From assembly GCF_000238335.3 (NCBI RefSeq), contig NZ_AHCB03000011.1, forward strand, positions 62,001 to 126,000: a stretch of 64,000 bases of DNA. The letters are read 5' to 3'. Origin of the DNA: Pseudoalteromonas marina (GTDB taxonomy: Bacteria; Pseudomonadota; Gammaproteobacteria; Enterobacterales; Alteromonadaceae). Shown in pieces: positions 1-8,408 of this stretch (position 1 is the first letter of the stretch; each line of letters opens with the position of its first letter). Under the pieces are notes generated by a model. It searched no databases. It saw only the letters and a program-made list of their open reading frames with translations, and was not told where the DNA came from. A program made the translations under genes and the position numbers.

Positions 1-1
1 G

Positions 2-1216
2 CGTGAAGCCATGCCTAATATTGCAGGTGTTAAATCGTTAACTATTCAAGACGACGTAGGCGGCGGTGGCGGCAACGGTGGTGGCGAGTTTGGTTACCTT
101 CTATTTGGGTCTGATATCGATACATTAAACGAAGCTGGGCGTCGTTTTATTCAATTACTTCAGCAGCAAGAAGGCTTGTTTGATATAAGTTCAACCATAG
201 ATCCAGCAAGTAAAGAAGTGCAAATGAGTTTAAAACCCGTTGCCTTTGATTTGGGGTTAGACTTAGCCAGTATTGCTAATCAAGTAGGTGCCAGTTTTTA
301 TGGTGGCGAAGCACAACGCGTAATTAGAAATGGTGAAGAAGTCCGTGTAATGGTTCGTTACCCTAAACTTACACGCGAAGCATTTTCATCACTTAAACAT
401 ACAGTGGTGACTACACCAACAGGGCGCGAAGTGTTATTGGGTGATGTGGTTGAGCTAACCGAAACTCCCGGTATTAGCTACATTCGCCGTGAAGGTGGCT
501 ATCGAACTGTTTATGTGTACGGCAGTATTGATGAAGAGCAAATTGAGCCGGGCGAAGTGGTTAAACAGGTAAAAGAAAACCTATTACCACAGCTTAAAGA
601 AGAATACCCAAGCGTTAAATCAGAACTTGGTGGTGCTATTGAGGAGCAACAGGCGCAAGCCAATGAGCAAATGTTGTTTTTTATTGGAGGCATGATACTA
701 GTTTACATACTGCTTGCTGTACCACTAAAAAGCTATTCACAACCGCTTATTGTAATGTCGGTTATTCCGTTTAGCTTAACGGGGGCTATTTGGGGGCACT
801 ACTGGTTTGATTTGGATATGAGCTTAATGTCTGGCTTTGGTCTTATTGCTGCAGCGGGCGTTGTAATTAATGACTCCTTGGTTATGACCGACTATGTAAA
901 CCAGGTACGTAAGCAAGGCGTTAGCGTTAAAAATGCTGTAATTGAAGCCGGCTGTGCGCGTTTCAGAGCAATATTACTCACCTCAATCACTACGTTTGCT
1001 GGTGTGTTGCCTATTATGTTTGAAACCAGCCTACAGGCTAAGTTTGTAATTCCTATGGCAGTTGCGCTGGGATTTGCAGTTATGTTTGCAACCTTAATTA
1101 CGCTTATTCTTGTACCTTGTTTGTACATTATATTAGGTGATATTGGGGCCTTATTTAAAAACACTTACCGACGTATTTTTAAACGAAGAAGTGTAGAAGT
1201 GTCTGTTGATAGCTAA
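2..1216 (+). CDS. RND multidrug efflux transporter, inner-membrane subunit (C-terminal part)
   Basis: This is the C-terminal ~404 residues of an AcrB/HAE1-like proton-driven RND pump. The reading frame is open to the window edge, so the start lies upstream and the first in-frame ATG (11) is internal. The visible part holds a periplasmic porter/docking region followed by a block of hydrophobic helices beginning near FFIGGMILVYILLAV, as expected for TM7-12. The helix with GFGLIAAAGVVINDSLVMTDY matches the family's TM10 region, and the tail is basic and cytoplasmic. A glycine-rich run (GGGGGNGGGEFGY) sits near the visible start, which is uncommon. RND pumps export drugs, detergents or metals with a membrane-fusion protein and an outer-membrane channel; those partners are not in the window, so the substrate cannot be named. 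A strong terminator follows. Confidence 0.9.
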   Translation, partial: REAMPNIAGVKSLTIQDDVGGGGGNGGGEFGYLLFGSDIDTLNEAGRRFIQLLQQQEGLFDISSTIDPASKEVQMSLKPVAFDLGLDLASIANQVGASFYGGEAQRVIRNGEEVRVMVRYPKLTREAFSSLKHTVVTTPTGREVLLGDVVELTETPGISYIRREGGYRTVYVYGSIDEEQIEPGEVVKQVKENLLPQLKEEYPSVKSELGGAIEEQQAQANEQMLFFIGGMILVYILLAVPLKSYSQPLIVMSVIPFSLTGAIWGHYWFDLDMSLMSGFGLIAAAGVVINDSLVMTDYVNQVRKQGVSVKNAVIEAGCARFRAILLTSITTFAGVLPIMFETSLQAKFVIPMAVALGFAVMFATLITLILVPCLYIILGDIGALFKNTYRRIFKRRSVEVSVDS

Positions 1217-1231
1217 TTTTTGCTAAACAAT

Positions 1232-1267
1232 AAAAAAGGACTGAGTGTTAACACTCAGTCCTTTTTT
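1232..1267. terminator. Bidirectional Rho-independent terminator
   Basis: A near-perfect palindrome centred on GTTAAC has 12 bp of mixed stem (GGACTGAGTGTT with its complement) flanked by an A-run on the left and a T-run on the right. It lies between the convergent RND gene and the cytochrome c' gene and can stop both transcripts. Confidence 0.9.
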
Positions 1268-1287
1268 TATTTTTATTATGTTTATAA

Positions 1288-1740
1288 TTAGTCTTTAAAT
1301 TGCTTGTGGCAATCTTTACAACCTTTCGCCCAAGCACCAAAGGCTTTACCAATAACCGCTTTGTCGCCAGATTGGGCAGCTAGAGCAAGTTTGTCTGCGT
1401 TTGCAGCAAACGCATTGGCTTTTTCAACAAATACCGTATTTTCAGACCAAACAGCAGCCAGTGCCGATGTATCGCCTTTGTCTGTTCCTGCGTAGAAAGC
1501 TTCCCAAGGCATTTTTGAAAGCGCTGCTGCGTTATTTGCACGCATTTTGAATTGTTCTGCATCAAATGGAACCTTGCCTTTAAGCATTGCGCCCATATCG
1601 CCAATTTGAACTGATAGCATAGAAAAAGCACTTTGACGGTATTCAATAGCGTCGCTTGGCTCTTTAAACGCAGAGTTTGCAGATACACTTAGCGCGCATG
1701 TTGTTAGTAATGCACCCGCTAGAATCTTTTTAAATTTCAT
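1288..1740 (-). CDS. Cytochrome c' family protein, periplasmic
   Basis: A 150-residue secreted haem protein. The N-terminus is a Sec signal peptide (MKFKKILAGALLTTCALSVSA, cleavage near SANS), and the C-terminus carries the haem-attachment motif CKDCH (C141, C144, H145), placed at the end of the last helix as in class II cytochrome c'. Length and the helical, Ala-rich body fit the four-helix-bundle family. These proteins bind NO or O2 or serve in periplasmic electron transfer; which applies here cannot be read from sequence. It is transcribed alone, convergent with the RND gene. A GGGGC element precedes the ATG as a plausible ribosome-binding site. Confidence 0.88.
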   Translation of the reverse strand: MKFKKILAGALLTTCALSVSANSAFKEPSDAIEYRQSAFSMLSVQIGDMGAMLKGKVPFDAEQFKMRANNAAALSKMPWEAFYAGTDKGDTSALAAVWSENTVFVEKANAFAANADKLALAAQSGDKAVIGKAFGAWAKGCKDCHKQFKD

Positions 1741-1830
1741 ATTATTGCCCCTGTTAACTATTTTTTGACTATTGCTTTGTATCTTAGCTATTGGTTTTAT
1801 TCAAGCTAATACAGAAAAATTAACTAAAAG

Positions 1831-2301
1831 TTAATCGTTCATATCAATATCAGCAAATATCATCCCTCGTCGCATACTGCGAGTTGCTAAGAAAACTTCA
1901 CCTAATAACGACATAAACGCACATATTAACAACGCCATAGCGGCCACAAAACAGCTGGCGATAGTAACGCCTAAGTTTATTGATTGAATGTGAGATAAAA
2001 ATAATAGCATAACCACTGCGCATACAAGCAAAGCGCTCAAAACACTTAAACTAAAGGCTATGTGTATACAACGGGAGCGTTTTAATAGAGCGCGAAGCTC
2101 AGTTGCAAGCGATTTATTAAAATCTTCATCGGTGCTTACTTTTAGTTTGCGCTCCAATTGCCTTGCACGGTCTGTAATACGAGCCAAGCGGTTTGATAAA
2201 ACGCCAAGTGTAGCTGCAATACCGGTTATTAAAAACACTGGTGCAACAGCTGTTTGTATTACTTTAGCCATAGTTAAAATGTTGATCACATCATTATTCA
2301 T
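1831..2301 (-). CDS. DUF2721 family membrane protein
   Basis: A 156-residue inner-membrane protein of unknown function. The N-terminal segment (AKVIQTAVAPVFLITGIAATLGVLSNRLARITDRAR) is the recognisable start of DUF2721 proteins: a first membrane helix followed by a charged, probably coiled-coil stretch (RLARITDRARQLERKL). Two further hydrophobic helices follow (about residues 78-102 and 108-133). The basic segment before TM2 (RALLKRSRCIHIAF) is likely cytosolic. An AGG lies about eight bases before the ATG. It stands alone between the cytochrome c' gene and the divergent protease gene, and nothing nearby indicates its role. Confidence 0.8.
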   Translation of the reverse strand: MNNDVINILTMAKVIQTAVAPVFLITGIAATLGVLSNRLARITDRARQLERKLKVSTDEDFNKSLATELRALLKRSRCIHIAFSLSVLSALLVCAVVMLLFLSHIQSINLGVTIASCFVAAMALLICAFMSLLGEVFLATRSMRRGMIFADIDMND

Positions 2302-2537
2302 AAAGTACCTAGTTATTATGCAGTTTTTGTTTACAAATATTCACAAAAGTGAAATGTGGTTTTATTTATTTATATCAGTTGCTTGGTGCTTGTTTGATTG
2401 TTTTTTTTATGTGCTTAATGCTTATTTGTAACCAAAGTGTTGCTTGGTGGGGGATGAACGTTTTATATTCGTCCATACATTGTAATTTGCTTTATTAATG
2501 TGACTACAATAATACATAAAATATCCTAGGGGAACTC

Positions 2538-5500
2538 ATGAGTAACAATATAATAAAAAAGACAGCGATAGCGACGGCTGTTTCTAGCGCATTTGTGGCA
2601 ACACTTGCAAGTGCCGCTGAATTACCAAAAGCAAATATTAACTACAAACAAGTAGAACAAGTAGTTGAAGTTGCAGCAGACAAAAAAGAGCCTTCAGCTC
2701 ATATGATCGTTCTTAAAGCAACAACATCTGTGGATGCAGTATCAGCTGGAACTTATCAGGCTTCAAGTAGCCGTGAAATAACAGCTCAGGTTGAGCAGCT
2801 TCAAGACATAATGACTGCAGAGTTGAGTAACTTAGATTTTGATGCAAAAGTAATTGGCAAAACAAAGATTCTTGCTCCAACGTTAATAGTTCAAGCAACA
2901 CCTGAAGCTTTAAAGCAGATTGCAAAAGATGATCGCGTTGCAAAAGTATTACCAATGTTTGACCGTGAACTTCACGTTGCAGCAAGCTCTGATTATATTA
3001 ACGCTAAACCATTAATTACTGATGGTATTGTAAGTGGTAAAGGTCAGCGCGTTGCAGTACTAGATACAGGTATTGATTATACTCACGTAGCATTTGGCGG
3101 TGCGGGTACTGTTGAAGCATACCTAGCGGCACAAGAAGACCCTACAACAGTTACATGGCCGCAAGGCATTGTACAAGGTGGCTATGACTTTATTCGTGAT
3201 GATGCAGATCCAATTGAAAATGATGCTGCAAATTCACCGTCAACAGGTAATCCAACAAATCATGGTACATCATCTGCAAACTCTGTAAACGGTATTGCAC
3301 CAGAGGTTGAGCTATACGCATATTCTGTATGTGGCGGTGGTTGTCCAAGTGCAGCACAAGCAGCTGCATTAGAGGCTGCAATGGATCCTAACGGTGATGG
3401 CGATATTTCAGATCGTGTTGACGTGATGAACATGTCTCTTGGTGGTGAATTTGGTGATACTTACACTGGTGGTGGTACACAATACCTAGTTCAACGTGCT
3501 GTTGAATTAGGTGTTAACATGGTAATTTCTGCCGGTAACGATGGTGATAACCCATTCCGTGTTGGTGGCCCAAGTACAACTCCTAATGCCTTATCTGTTG
3601 GTGCAATGACGCATCCAGCAACAGAAGTTGGTATTGCAAGTGGAACAGTTGCAGGCATTGAAGGCGATATTCAAGCGTCAGGTTTTGGCCCACAAGATGG
3701 CTTTACCCTATCAGGTGCTGATATTGATTTAGTATACCCTACAGCAAATCAAAACGGCTGTGACGCTTTTGCAGACGATGTTGACTTTACAGGTAAAGCG
3801 GTACTAATAGATCGTGGTGCCTGTGCATTTACACAAAAAGTACTAAACGCACAAGCTAAAGGTGCTGAGTTTGTATTTATTGCAAATAACATTGACGACG
3901 GCACACCAGCCCCAATGGGTGGTTTTGATGCTGACGTAACTATTAAAAACGTTGGGATTAATTTTGCAGCGGGTGCTGCACTAAAAGCACAGCTAGAAGC
4001 TGGCGGCCCTGCAACATTTGATATTAGTGTTGAGATTAAAACAACAGCGGGTGCTGTGGCAACATTCTCATCACGCGGCCCTTCAATGGATGGCTTACTT
4101 AAACCAGAAATTACAGCGCCAGGTACAAGTATTGACGTAGCAGCAGCAGGAACTCAAACTGGCACTAATCCTGTGTCGGGTACCTCGTTCTCAGGTCCAA
4201 TTACAGCCGGTGCGGTTGCTATGATCCGTGAGGCTCACCCAAACCGTAATGCGTTTGAAATTAAAGCCACTATTATGAACGCGGCAAACCTTGAAGTTAC
4301 TAACGAGCCATTGGCTATCAATCCTGATTCAGAGCTGGCACCTATTAGTATGATTGGTGCTGGTTTAGTTGATGTGACTAAAGCTGTGAACTTACCTGTT
4401 GCAGCATGGGTACATAATGCTGAGTTTGATACAAAACAAGCTGCCCTTTCTTATGGTTTAGTGAGCCTTGCAGAAGCCGGTTCTATCACTAAAACGGTCA
4501 CTGTTAAAAACTTCTCTGCTGAAGCGAAAACATATAACCTTCGTACTGAAGCACGTTACGAAAGCGACGAAAAAACTGAAGCTGTTAGCTGGGATTTCCC
4601 AGAGTCAGTAACAATCCCTGCTGGGCAAGCTGTAAACTTTGACATCACAATGATGGTTGACCCAAGTAAACTACCTGCATGGGAATTAGAGAATCCATTT
4701 AGTGCTGATGATATCGCTGCTCGTAGTGCTGCACTAACATCGATTGAGTTTGATGGTGCATTAGTATTTGATGATGCGTCAACAGATACAACCCACGATT
4801 TACACGTTGTGTATCATGCAATGCCAAAAGCAGCAACAGAGCTAAGTTATACTGCCGAGCTGATTGACAATAAAGTTGCACTAGTACTTGAAAATACTGG
4901 CCAGACTGAAATCACTCCTCAGGCTGAAAGCATTATTGCAGTAGGTACAGAGAAAACAATGGAAGAGGCAGAGTATAATATTCTGTCGAGCACATTCTCT
5001 GCATTTGGTGCAGACTTCTGTGATTCAGGTATTTACATCACTTCATCAATTCAATTACGTGACCCGCTAACGCATACATTCCAAGCAGGTTACAGAGTTG
5101 AAATCGATACAGATAATGATGGTGTTGCTGATCAGTTCTTACAAAACTTAAATGACCGTGGTCGTACAACTGCGTCACCAGGTCGTAGCCGTACATTGAT
5201 CGGTACTACTGACGGCGCTGGCAACGATGGTTGGGCGTGGGGTACACCACTTCTTCATTCAGCAGGTGAAGATACAATCACATTTACTGGTTGTTCTGAG
5301 CTAATGAACATTGATGGGTCGTTACTTGGTCAGCCAATGAACTTTAGAGTATCTGTTGGTTACCCAAGCTACCAATCAGGTGTATTCTCTGAGACAGACA
5401 GTGTAACTGGTTCAGTTGTATTTGGTGTTCAACCACAAGTTCAAATGACTTCGCTTGAAACTGGCGAAGCTGTTGCATCACTTCTACCTGGTGAAAAAGC

Positions 5501-6005
5501 AATGGTATCTGCAAGTGGTCCATTTGTTTTATCTCAGGGTGCTGGCACAAACATCATTAAAGCAATGACAAGTGAAGAGCTTACATTACCAGCTATTGAG
5601 GCGCCTATCTTAGTAGGTGGTGAATTCTCAGTTTCTGAAGATGCGGCTGATGGTACAGTAGTTGGCACGCTTACAATTGAAGAAGCCGATTTTGACTTAG
5701 CGGTTTCTGAGTACTACGTTCAATCAAACACAAATATTGGGTTAGGTGTTGATGAGCAAGGTCAAATTGTGGTTGCTGACACCAACATGCTAGCAGGTGA
5801 TACTACTGCTGAAATGGAAGTTGTTGCGATTGATATTCGAGGCAATGTTTCTGAGCCTGTAACTGTAACTGTTAATGTAACTGCAGTAGTACCTCCGGCA
5901 GTTGTTATTCCAGAGCCAGAGAAGAAAAGTTCGTCAGGTTCATTAGCTTGGTTAACGCTTCTAGTAGCACCGTTCGCATTCATGCGTCGTCGTAAGCAAA
6001 AGTAA
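2538..6005 (+). CDS. Secreted subtilisin-like serine protease (S8) with PA insert and GlyGly-CTERM-like tail
   Basis: A 1155-residue extracellular protease. In order: a Sec signal peptide (cleavage near ASA-AEL, residue 27), an inhibitor-I9-like propeptide (about 50-145), the S8 catalytic domain with Asp176 (AVLDTGIDYTH), His242 (TNHGTSSANSVNGIAP) and Ser550 (GTSFSGPITAGAVAM), and a protease-associated (PA) domain inserted between His and Ser (about 375-500, DRGACAFTQKVLNAQAKGAEFVFIANN). Fibronectin-like and beta-rich regions follow. The last ~25 residues (SSSGSLAWLTLLVAPFAFMRRRKQK) are a small-residue motif, a hydrophobic helix and a basic end, resembling the GlyGly-CTERM signal processed by rhombosortase. 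The start is supported by AGGGGAA seven bases upstream. It probably digests environmental protein after type II secretion (inference). It has its own terminator. Confidence 0.93.
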   Translation: MSNNIIKKTAIATAVSSAFVATLASAAELPKANINYKQVEQVVEVAADKKEPSAHMIVLKATTSVDAVSAGTYQASSSREITAQVEQLQDIMTAELSNLDFDAKVIGKTKILAPTLIVQATPEALKQIAKDDRVAKVLPMFDRELHVAASSDYINAKPLITDGIVSGKGQRVAVLDTGIDYTHVAFGGAGTVEAYLAAQEDPTTVTWPQGIVQGGYDFIRDDADPIENDAANSPSTGNPTNHGTSSANSVNGIAPEVELYAYSVCGGGCPSAAQAAALEAAMDPNGDGDISDRVDVMNMSLGGEFGDTYTGGGTQYLVQRAVELGVNMVISAGNDGDNPFRVGGPSTTPNALSVGAMTHPATEVGIASGTVAGIEGDIQASGFGPQDGFTLSGADIDLVYPTANQNGCDAFADDVDFTGKAVLIDRGACAFTQKVLNAQAKGAEFVFIANNIDDGTPAPMGGFDADVTIKNVGINFAAGAALKAQLEAGGPATFDISVEIKTTAGAVATFSSRGPSMDGLLKPEITAPGTSIDVAAAGTQTGTNPVSGTSFSGPITAGAVAMIREAHPNRNAFEIKATIMNAANLEVTNEPLAINPDSELAPISMIGAGLVDVTKAVNLPVAAWVHNAEFDTKQAALSYGLVSLAEAGSITKTVTVKNFSAEAKTYNLRTEARYESDEKTEAVSWDFPESVTIPAGQAVNFDITMMVDPSKLPAWELENPFSADDIAARSAALTSIEFDGALVFDDASTDTTHDLHVVYHAMPKAATELSYTAELIDNKVALVLENTGQTEITPQAESIIAVGTEKTMEEAEYNILSSTFSAFGADFCDSGIYITSSIQLRDPLTHTFQAGYRVEIDTDNDGVADQFLQNLNDRGRTTASPGRSRTLIGTTDGAGNDGWAWGTPLLHSAGEDTITFTGCSELMNIDGSLLGQPMNFRVSVGYPSYQSGVFSETDSVTGSVVFGVQPQVQMTSLETGEAVASLLPGEKAMVSASGPFVLSQGAGTNIIKAMTSEELTLPAIEAPILVGGEFSVSEDAADGTVVGTLTIEEADFDLAVSEYYVQSNTNIGLGVDEQGQIVVADTNMLAGDTTAEMEVVAIDIRGNVSEPVTVTVNVTAVVPPAVVIPEPEKKSSSGSLAWLTLLVAPFAFMRRRKQK

Positions 6006-6031
6006 GCTTAAAAATGATTAAGTACTAAATT

Positions 6032-6055
6032 AAAGGGAGCTTCGGCTCCCTTTTT
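6032..6055 (+). terminator. Rho-independent terminator of the S8 protease gene
   Basis: AAAGGGAGC, a TTCG tetraloop and GCTCCCTTT followed by T residues form a textbook stable hairpin 26 bases after the stop codon. Confidence 0.95.
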
Positions 6056-6135
6056 ACATAGCTTCACAAACTAAATCACAAAAGGTATTAATTTTAGGTA
6101 TATTTAGGTAACAAAAATAATAAGGACTTTGCCTC

Positions 6136-8310
6136 ATGACACGTACTCCCTTTGCACTTGCTGCACTCTCGCTTGCTATTTTAAGCGGGTGTAATAAAGC
6201 CCCAGAAGAAACTCAAAAAAATACGGTTCAAGTTGAGTCAGCTCAAGCTGTAACAGCAGTAGCACCAATTGCTAAAAAAGTACCCCATGAAATGACCATT
6301 CATGGCGATACACGTATCGATAATTACTACTGGCTCAGAGATGACGAGCGAAAAGCACCTGAGATCATTAACTATTTAGAAGCCGAAAATGCGTATTCTG
6401 ACGCTATGCTTGCGCATACTAAAAAATTACAAAGTAGTTTATTTGAAGAGCTTAAAGGGCGAATCCAAAAAGATGATGACTCTGTTCCGGTAAAAGACGG
6501 CCAGTACTATTACTCGTCGCAAACTCGCGGCGATAATGAGTACGCTACTTACTTACGCAGTAGTGATTTTGCAGGCACCGATCAGGAAGTTATTTTAGAC
6601 GTAAATGAATTGGCTAAAGGTCATGACTATTTTGCGGTGAGTGGCCTAAATGTCAGCCCAAATGACAACTTAATGGCGTATGGTGAAGATACGGTAAGTC
6701 GCCGTGTTTACAACATAAAAATTAAGGATTTAAGTACTGGTAAATTATTAGACGACACGCTTGAAGGCACCAGTGGTTATGTTGTGTGGGCGAACGACAA
6801 TAAAACAGTCTATTACATCAAAAAAGACGCGCAAACCTTACTCGGGTATCAGGTTTATCGTCATACGCTTGGTACACCACAAAGCGATGACGAACTTGTT
6901 TACGAAGAAACAGACACAAGCTATTACACAGGTATGAGCAAGAGCAAAGACGGCTCAGAAATTTATATTTGGCATAGCAGTACTGATGCATCGGGTTTGT
7001 CAGTACTTAGTGCAAATGATGTAAACGCTAAGCCTAAGCGCTTAATTGAACGTGAAGCCAACCTTGAATACAGCATTTCCAAATTAGGCAATACTTATTA
7101 CATTGTCACTAATTTAAATGCCGTTAACTTTCAGCTTATGAAAGTAGATATTGATAAAGCCGGTGATAAAGCAAATTGGCAAAGCGTGATCCCTGCGCGC
7201 GAGGGTATTAAACTCGAAGGTGTTGAGTTGTTTGATGACTACTTAGTATACCAACAACGCGAAATGGGCCAATCAACACTGATTGCGCGTAATTTAACAT
7301 CGGGCAAAGAGTTACCACTAAGCTTTAACGACAGTGCATATACAATTAATGCGTACGGTAATAACGAATTAGACAGCGATACGCTGCGTGTTTACTACAC
7401 CAGTATGACGACGCCGGGTTCATCTTATGATGTTAATTTGGCCACTGGCGAAAAAACATTATTAAAACAACAAACAGTATTAGGTGACTTTAACGCAGAC
7501 AACTATGCCTCAGAACGTATTTTTGTAACAGCACGCGATGGCGTAGAAGTACCGGTGAGTTTGGTGTATCGAAAAGAGTTATTTAAAAAAGATGGCACTA
7601 ACCCATTATTGCAATACGGTTATGGTTCGTATGGCGCAACAATGGATCCGAGCTTTTCTTCTGCACGATTAACGTTGCTTGACCGTGGTTTTGTATTTGC
7701 AATTGCCCATGTACGTGGTTCGCAAATGTTAGGTCGCCCGTGGTACGAAGCGGGTAAGCTACTAACCAAGAAGAACACGTTTAACGACTTTGTAGATGTA
7801 ACTAAGTCATTAGTTGAGCAAAAATATGGTGCAAAAGACAGCATATTTGCACAAGGCGGCAGTGCCGGTGGACTATTAATGGGTGCAGTAGCAAACCAAG
7901 CGCCTGAGCTTTATAAAGGCATGGTTGCACAGGTTGCGTTTGTTGATGTGGTTACTACTATGCTAGATGAAACGATTCCGCTTACAACTAACGAGTATGG
8001 CGAGTGGGGTAACCCTAACGAGAAAGAATATTACGATTATATGTTGTCGTATTCACCGTACGATCAGGTCAGTAAGCAAGACTACCCTAATATGTTAGTT
8101 ACTACAGGCTTACACGATTCACAAGTTCAATATTTTGAGCCAGCAAAATGGGTTGCTAAGCTGCGTGACTACAAAACAGATGATAATAAACTATTATTTA
8201 AAATAGATATGGAAGCCGGGCACGGCGGTGCTTCTGGCCGTTTTAAACGCTTAGAAGATGCCGCGTTAAATTATGCATTTATGCTTGATTTAGCGGGTAT
8301 AAAAAAATAA
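6136..8310 (+). CDS. ptrB: Oligopeptidase B-like S9 prolyl oligopeptidase, predicted lipoprotein
   Basis: A 724-residue serine peptidase of the prolyl oligopeptidase family. The N-terminus is a lipoprotein signal with lipobox LSGC (Cys at about residue 19), so the enzyme is likely anchored in the envelope rather than cytosolic as in E. coli. Residues ~50-430 form the beta-propeller, opening with HGDTRIDNYYWLRDDE, a signature of oligopeptidase B. The C-terminal alpha/beta hydrolase domain carries Ser576 (GGSAGGLLMG), Asp661 (GLHDSQVQY) and His696 (EAGHGGASGR). Oligopeptidase B cleaves short peptides after Arg or Lys. Placed next to a secreted protease, it may finish peptide breakdown (inference). 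AAGGA precedes the ATG. Confidence 0.9.
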   Translation: MTRTPFALAALSLAILSGCNKAPEETQKNTVQVESAQAVTAVAPIAKKVPHEMTIHGDTRIDNYYWLRDDERKAPEIINYLEAENAYSDAMLAHTKKLQSSLFEELKGRIQKDDDSVPVKDGQYYYSSQTRGDNEYATYLRSSDFAGTDQEVILDVNELAKGHDYFAVSGLNVSPNDNLMAYGEDTVSRRVYNIKIKDLSTGKLLDDTLEGTSGYVVWANDNKTVYYIKKDAQTLLGYQVYRHTLGTPQSDDELVYEETDTSYYTGMSKSKDGSEIYIWHSSTDASGLSVLSANDVNAKPKRLIEREANLEYSISKLGNTYYIVTNLNAVNFQLMKVDIDKAGDKANWQSVIPAREGIKLEGVELFDDYLVYQQREMGQSTLIARNLTSGKELPLSFNDSAYTINAYGNNELDSDTLRVYYTSMTTPGSSYDVNLATGEKTLLKQQTVLGDFNADNYASERIFVTARDGVEVPVSLVYRKELFKKDGTNPLLQYGYGSYGATMDPSFSSARLTLLDRGFVFAIAHVRGSQMLGRPWYEAGKLLTKKNTFNDFVDVTKSLVEQKYGAKDSIFAQGGSAGGLLMGAVANQAPELYKGMVAQVAFVDVVTTMLDETIPLTTNEYGEWGNPNEKEYYDYMLSYSPYDQVSKQDYPNMLVTTGLHDSQVQYFEPAKWVAKLRDYKTDDNKLLFKIDMEAGHGGASGRFKRLEDAALNYAFMLDLAGIKK

Positions 8311-8319
8311 CAAACCCTA

Positions 8320-8356
8320 GGGACTGTTGATTTTATTTGCAAAGGTCAGCGGTCCC
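8320..8356 (+). other. Imperfect hairpin with G-U wobble pairs downstream of ptrB
   Basis: GGGACTGTTGA (8320-8330) can pair with TCAGCGGTCCC (8346-8356) as an 11-bp stem containing two G-U pairs, so the pairing works in RNA better than in DNA. It sits directly before the true terminator. Its 5' arm resembles the left arm of the repeat element at 50607. Its function is unknown. Confidence 0.5.
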
Positions 8357-8380
8357 ACAATTCAACTAAGTAATGAGCTA

Positions 8381-8408
8381 AGGCGTAACGTTAAGTTACG
8401 CCTTTTTT
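8381..8408 (+). terminator. Rho-independent terminator of ptrB
   Basis: AGGCGTAAC and GTTACGCCT form a 9-bp perfect stem with a 5-base loop, followed by a T-run on the + strand. The right arm overlaps the last codons of the convergent kinase gene. Confidence 0.9.

Noticed and set aside
1201..1210. GTCTGTTGAT inside the RND gene, identical to part of the 50607 repeat arm
   Set aside because: It encodes in-frame residues near the C-terminus, has no inverted partner nearby, and a 10-base match is expected by chance at this scale.
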